Of a DNA stretch of 7,345 nt, positions 5,398 to 7,345 are shown one piece after another; position 1 is the first letter of the stretch; every line of letters begins with the position of its first letter. Made by a program: the position numbers and the translations under genes. The stretch is from Candidatus Pacearchaeota archaeon. Lineage in GTDB: Archaea; Nanoarchaeota; Nanoarchaeia; Pacearchaeales; GW2011-AR1. The stretch spans positions 1 to 7,345 of the forward strand of contig NZAS01000006.1 in NCBI GenBank assembly GCA_002686195.1, given 5' to 3'. Below the pieces are notes generated by a model. That model was not told the DNA's origin. It saw only the letters and a program-made list of their open reading frames with translations, and searched no databases.

Positions 5398-7345
5398 TTA
5401 AAGCGCGTCTAATGCAATTCCTGCTAGGGCTGAAAGGGCGATTACTGATGCGAGGGCTGTGATTGTGTAGAGTAAGATGCCACGTCTCAGGTTTTTGGAG
5501 AGTTCGAATTTTTCTTTTAGGATGTCTTTTCCTGAGTCGACTGTTACTAGGGCAGCTGTTAAGATGAAGATTATTTCAATTATGTAAATTCCAATTGATA
5601 ATTGTATGAAGTAGGGAGGGATCATTTGAGTTACGTCGAAGATTGATATTATGTTTCCTAGATTTCCAAGGCCTGTTGCATCTGCAGAGCCAATGCCTGA
5701 TTGAAGTTGTTGGAGTTTGTTTAATATTGAAGTGATCATTGCTGAAAGACCGACGACAATTCCTGCTAATAATGGAGCTAGGAAAGTCATGTTTGATTTC
5801 ATGTCTGAGACAATTTCTGCTAAGAGATCTCTGAGACGTTGATTTATTTTTTCAATGTTTTTGACATAGTCTGAGATTGACATTAATGAACGAGCTGCAA
5901 CTTTAAGTCCTTTTTTGGCTGATTCTAATAAGATTCGCATTGATGTCGCGATTAATTGTGAAGGGTAGTAAATTAAAGCACCGCGCTTTTTGTCGAAGAT
6001 TGCTTTTTCTAGGGACATGCCTGCTTGAGTTAGGTTTTGGTTTACTAGGGAGAAGAAGCTGTGTGTTATTTGGCCTTGAGTTGAACTGGCGACTTTTCCA
6101 AATGCGATTTCTGCTGGGACTCCGTCACCTAATCTGTTGCCTAATTGGAATAGAGTATTTGTAAACTCTCTTTCAAGGGATTTTGTTTTTTCTCTTGATT
6201 TTATTAAGACTTTTGTTTTTTGGCGATATGCTATGGAGAAGAATAAGGCGATTGATATCGGGATGAATAGTGATAGTAAAACAGCTAGGGTTGAGAATGG
6301 GCCTACTGTTGAGTCGCCGAGGTCTTTGAAATCAAAAAGGTTTGATTCTTCAAAGAATGGGATGCCGAAGGAGCCGAAAGTAGGATCTCCTGGAATTATG
6401 AAAGGTAATAGACCGATTAAGAGTAGGGGGATTGCGATTAGGGCTGCTATGAGCCAAGGTTTTCTTGATTTGAATTTGTGATAGTTTGGATTTAATTCTA
6501 GGATTGAAGATTCTCCGTAGCCTCCTGGGCGTTTCATAAGAGCTTCTGAAACCATGTAGAAGACGAAGAATGGAATTAAGATATTGAAGATTATGAAGAC
6601 ATGATACCATTGGATTAGACCCCCAAGAAGAGTCGAAGCTAGAGGGAGAAGGGCTAGGCCTAGAGTTGGTAAGATAATTCCAAGCATGTAGATATTTGTT
6701 AGAGGAGAACGGATTGCTCTTGAATATTTTAGCATTTTTTCGTAGATTCCTTCTAGAATTACTTGAAGTGCTTTTTCTAGAGTTGAGACTCTTCTTGCTT
6801 CTGAGGGTTCATATAGGGATGATTCGATTAGATGGAAAGATTCTACGAATTCTGGGGCATAGATTCTCCATTTTTCTAGATAGTTGTCTAGGGATTGTTT
6901 TATAGAGGAAAATTTTCCTATTTCTACGTCATAGAATATTTTTTTGAAGTCTAGGGCTAGAGGGCCTTCAAGGTGTTCTGCTGCGAATGCGATTGCTCTT
7001 TCTAAATTTGAGGTGTGTTTCATGTAGACGACTACATATAGGATTGCTGGGACCATTTGGGATGATGCCTGCAGGCGCCATTGATTTGCTAGACGTTTTG
7101 GCATTGTGTAACTGTAGTAGAAAATGAATAGGGCTACGATTAATCCTAGGAAAGTGAAGATGATTGGGAAAGATTCTGTTATTAGAAGGATTGCTACTGC
7201 AATTAGGATTGTTAAGAAGAATATTCCGAGCATTGAGATTGCTGAGAGAGTGAGAGCTTGCGAGGCTGTGACTTCTAAATGGGCTGTGTTGAGAAAGTGT
7301 TGGATTTTGTTTTGGTCTTTTTGGGAGATTTTTAATTTGATGATA
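5398..7345 (-). CDS. Type II secretion system F family (TadC/FlaJ-like) platform protein, 5' end outside window
   Basis: The inner-membrane platform of a type IV filament or secretion machine, on which the hexameric ATPase acts. The frame is open to the window edge, showing 648 residues; the ATG at 7233 is probably internal, because the 37 residues before it (ending LEVTASQALTLSAIS) lead smoothly into the first helix as in other T2SSF proteins. Counting from that Met, membrane helices fall at about 3-19, 22-41, 181-200, 210-228, 260-280, 313-335, 484-503, 542-565 and 585-608. Two T2SSF-type cytosolic helical domains precede membrane helices: about 62-180 (with YMKHTSNLERAIAFAAEHL) and about 358-480 (with LGDGVPAEIAFGKVA). 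This duplicated layout is typical of archaeal TadC/FlaJ proteins. A 40-residue loop (about 281-312) separates the halves. It is followed after 5 nt by the 58-aa gene. Partnership with the convergent ATPase is inferred from family knowledge. Confidence 0.92.
   Translation of the reverse strand, partial: IIKLKISQKDQNKIQHFLNTAHLEVTASQALTLSAISMLGIFFLTILIAVAILLITESFPIIFTFLGLIVALFIFYYSYTMPKRLANQWRLQASSQMVPAILYVVVYMKHTSNLERAIAFAAEHLEGPLALDFKKIFYDVEIGKFSSIKQSLDNYLEKWRIYAPEFVESFHLIESSLYEPSEARRVSTLEKALQVILEGIYEKMLKYSRAIRSPLTNIYMLGIILPTLGLALLPLASTLLGGLIQWYHVFIIFNILIPFFVFYMVSEALMKRPGGYGESSILELNPNYHKFKSRKPWLIAALIAIPLLLIGLLPFIIPGDPTFGSFGIPFFEESNLFDFKDLGDSTVGPFSTLAVLLSLFIPISIALFFSIAYRQKTKVLIKSREKTKSLEREFTNTLFQLGNRLGDGVPAEIAFGKVASSTQGQITHSFFSLVNQNLTQAGMSLEKAIFDKKRGALIYYPSQLIATSMRILLESAKKGLKVAARSLMSISDYVKNIEKINQRLRDLLAEIVSDMKSNMTFLAPLLAGIVVGLSAMITSILNKLQQLQSGIGSADATGLGNLGNIISIFDVTQMIPPYFIQLSIGIYIIEIIFILTAALVTVDSGKDILKEKFELSKNLRRGILLYTITALASVIALSALAGIALDAL

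Noticed and set aside
6137..6481. Plus-strand ORF of 114 codons inside the platform gene
   Set aside because: It is antisense to the T2SSF membrane protein, whose helices and domains are intact, and it has no promoter or family likeness.
5398..7233. ATG at 7233 as the true start of the platform protein
   Set aside because: A further 37 codons are open to the window end, with matching codon composition and a hydrophobic run continuous with the first helix, so this Met is probably internal.
1..7345. CRISPR arrays, tRNA or rRNA genes, insertion sequences
   Set aside because: No regularly spaced repeats, cloverleaf-like segments, transposase motifs or terminal inverted repeats were seen; nearly all sequence is accounted for by protein genes.

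Overview
The window looks like a tightly packed stretch of an archaeal chromosome, most likely from the DPANN group (Woesearchaeota/Pacearchaeota-like). The pointers are: a VirB11/GspE-type secretion ATPase and a duplicated-T2SSF (TadC/FlaJ-like) membrane protein of the archaeal kind; Arg codons that are mostly AGA/AGG; gaps of no more than 80 bp; TATA-like boxes about 22-29 nt upstream of most ATGs, as expected for leaderless archaeal transcripts; and few Shine-Dalgarno sequences. The lineage is an inference, since the window holds no rRNA or marker gene.

Layout, left to right. Positions 1-1038 (+): two adjacent genes for small five-helix membrane proteins that look like diverged tandem copies; the first runs off the left edge. 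Positions 1041-2478 (-): a cluster read leftwards, starting with a 104-aa coiled-coil protein, then a 228-aa protein (helical head, Pro/Gln-rich tether, coiled-coil tail), then a 124-aa protein of unknown family. Positions 2559-2897 (+): a 112-aa protein with an Arg/Ser-rich tail, divergent from the coiled-coil cluster across an 80-bp bidirectional promoter. Positions 2958-5219 (+): a 753-aa secretion/pilus ATPase with an unusually long N-terminal region. Positions 5216-5392 (-): a 58-aa ORF that exactly fills the space between the ATPase and the next gene. Positions 5398-7345 (-): the T2SSF-type inner-membrane platform protein, which runs off the right edge.

The ATPase and the platform protein are the motor and membrane core of a type IV filament-like machine (pilus, archaellum-like filament or secretion system). 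No pilin, prepilin peptidase or archaellum gene is visible here. The coiled-coil proteins and the paired membrane proteins are plausible lineage-specific partners of that machine, inferred only from proximity and architecture. No tRNA, rRNA, CRISPR array, transposon, attachment site or replication origin is supported. No stretch longer than 300 bases lacks a gene. The + strand is G/T-rich over genes of both orientations, which suggests replication-linked strand asymmetry.
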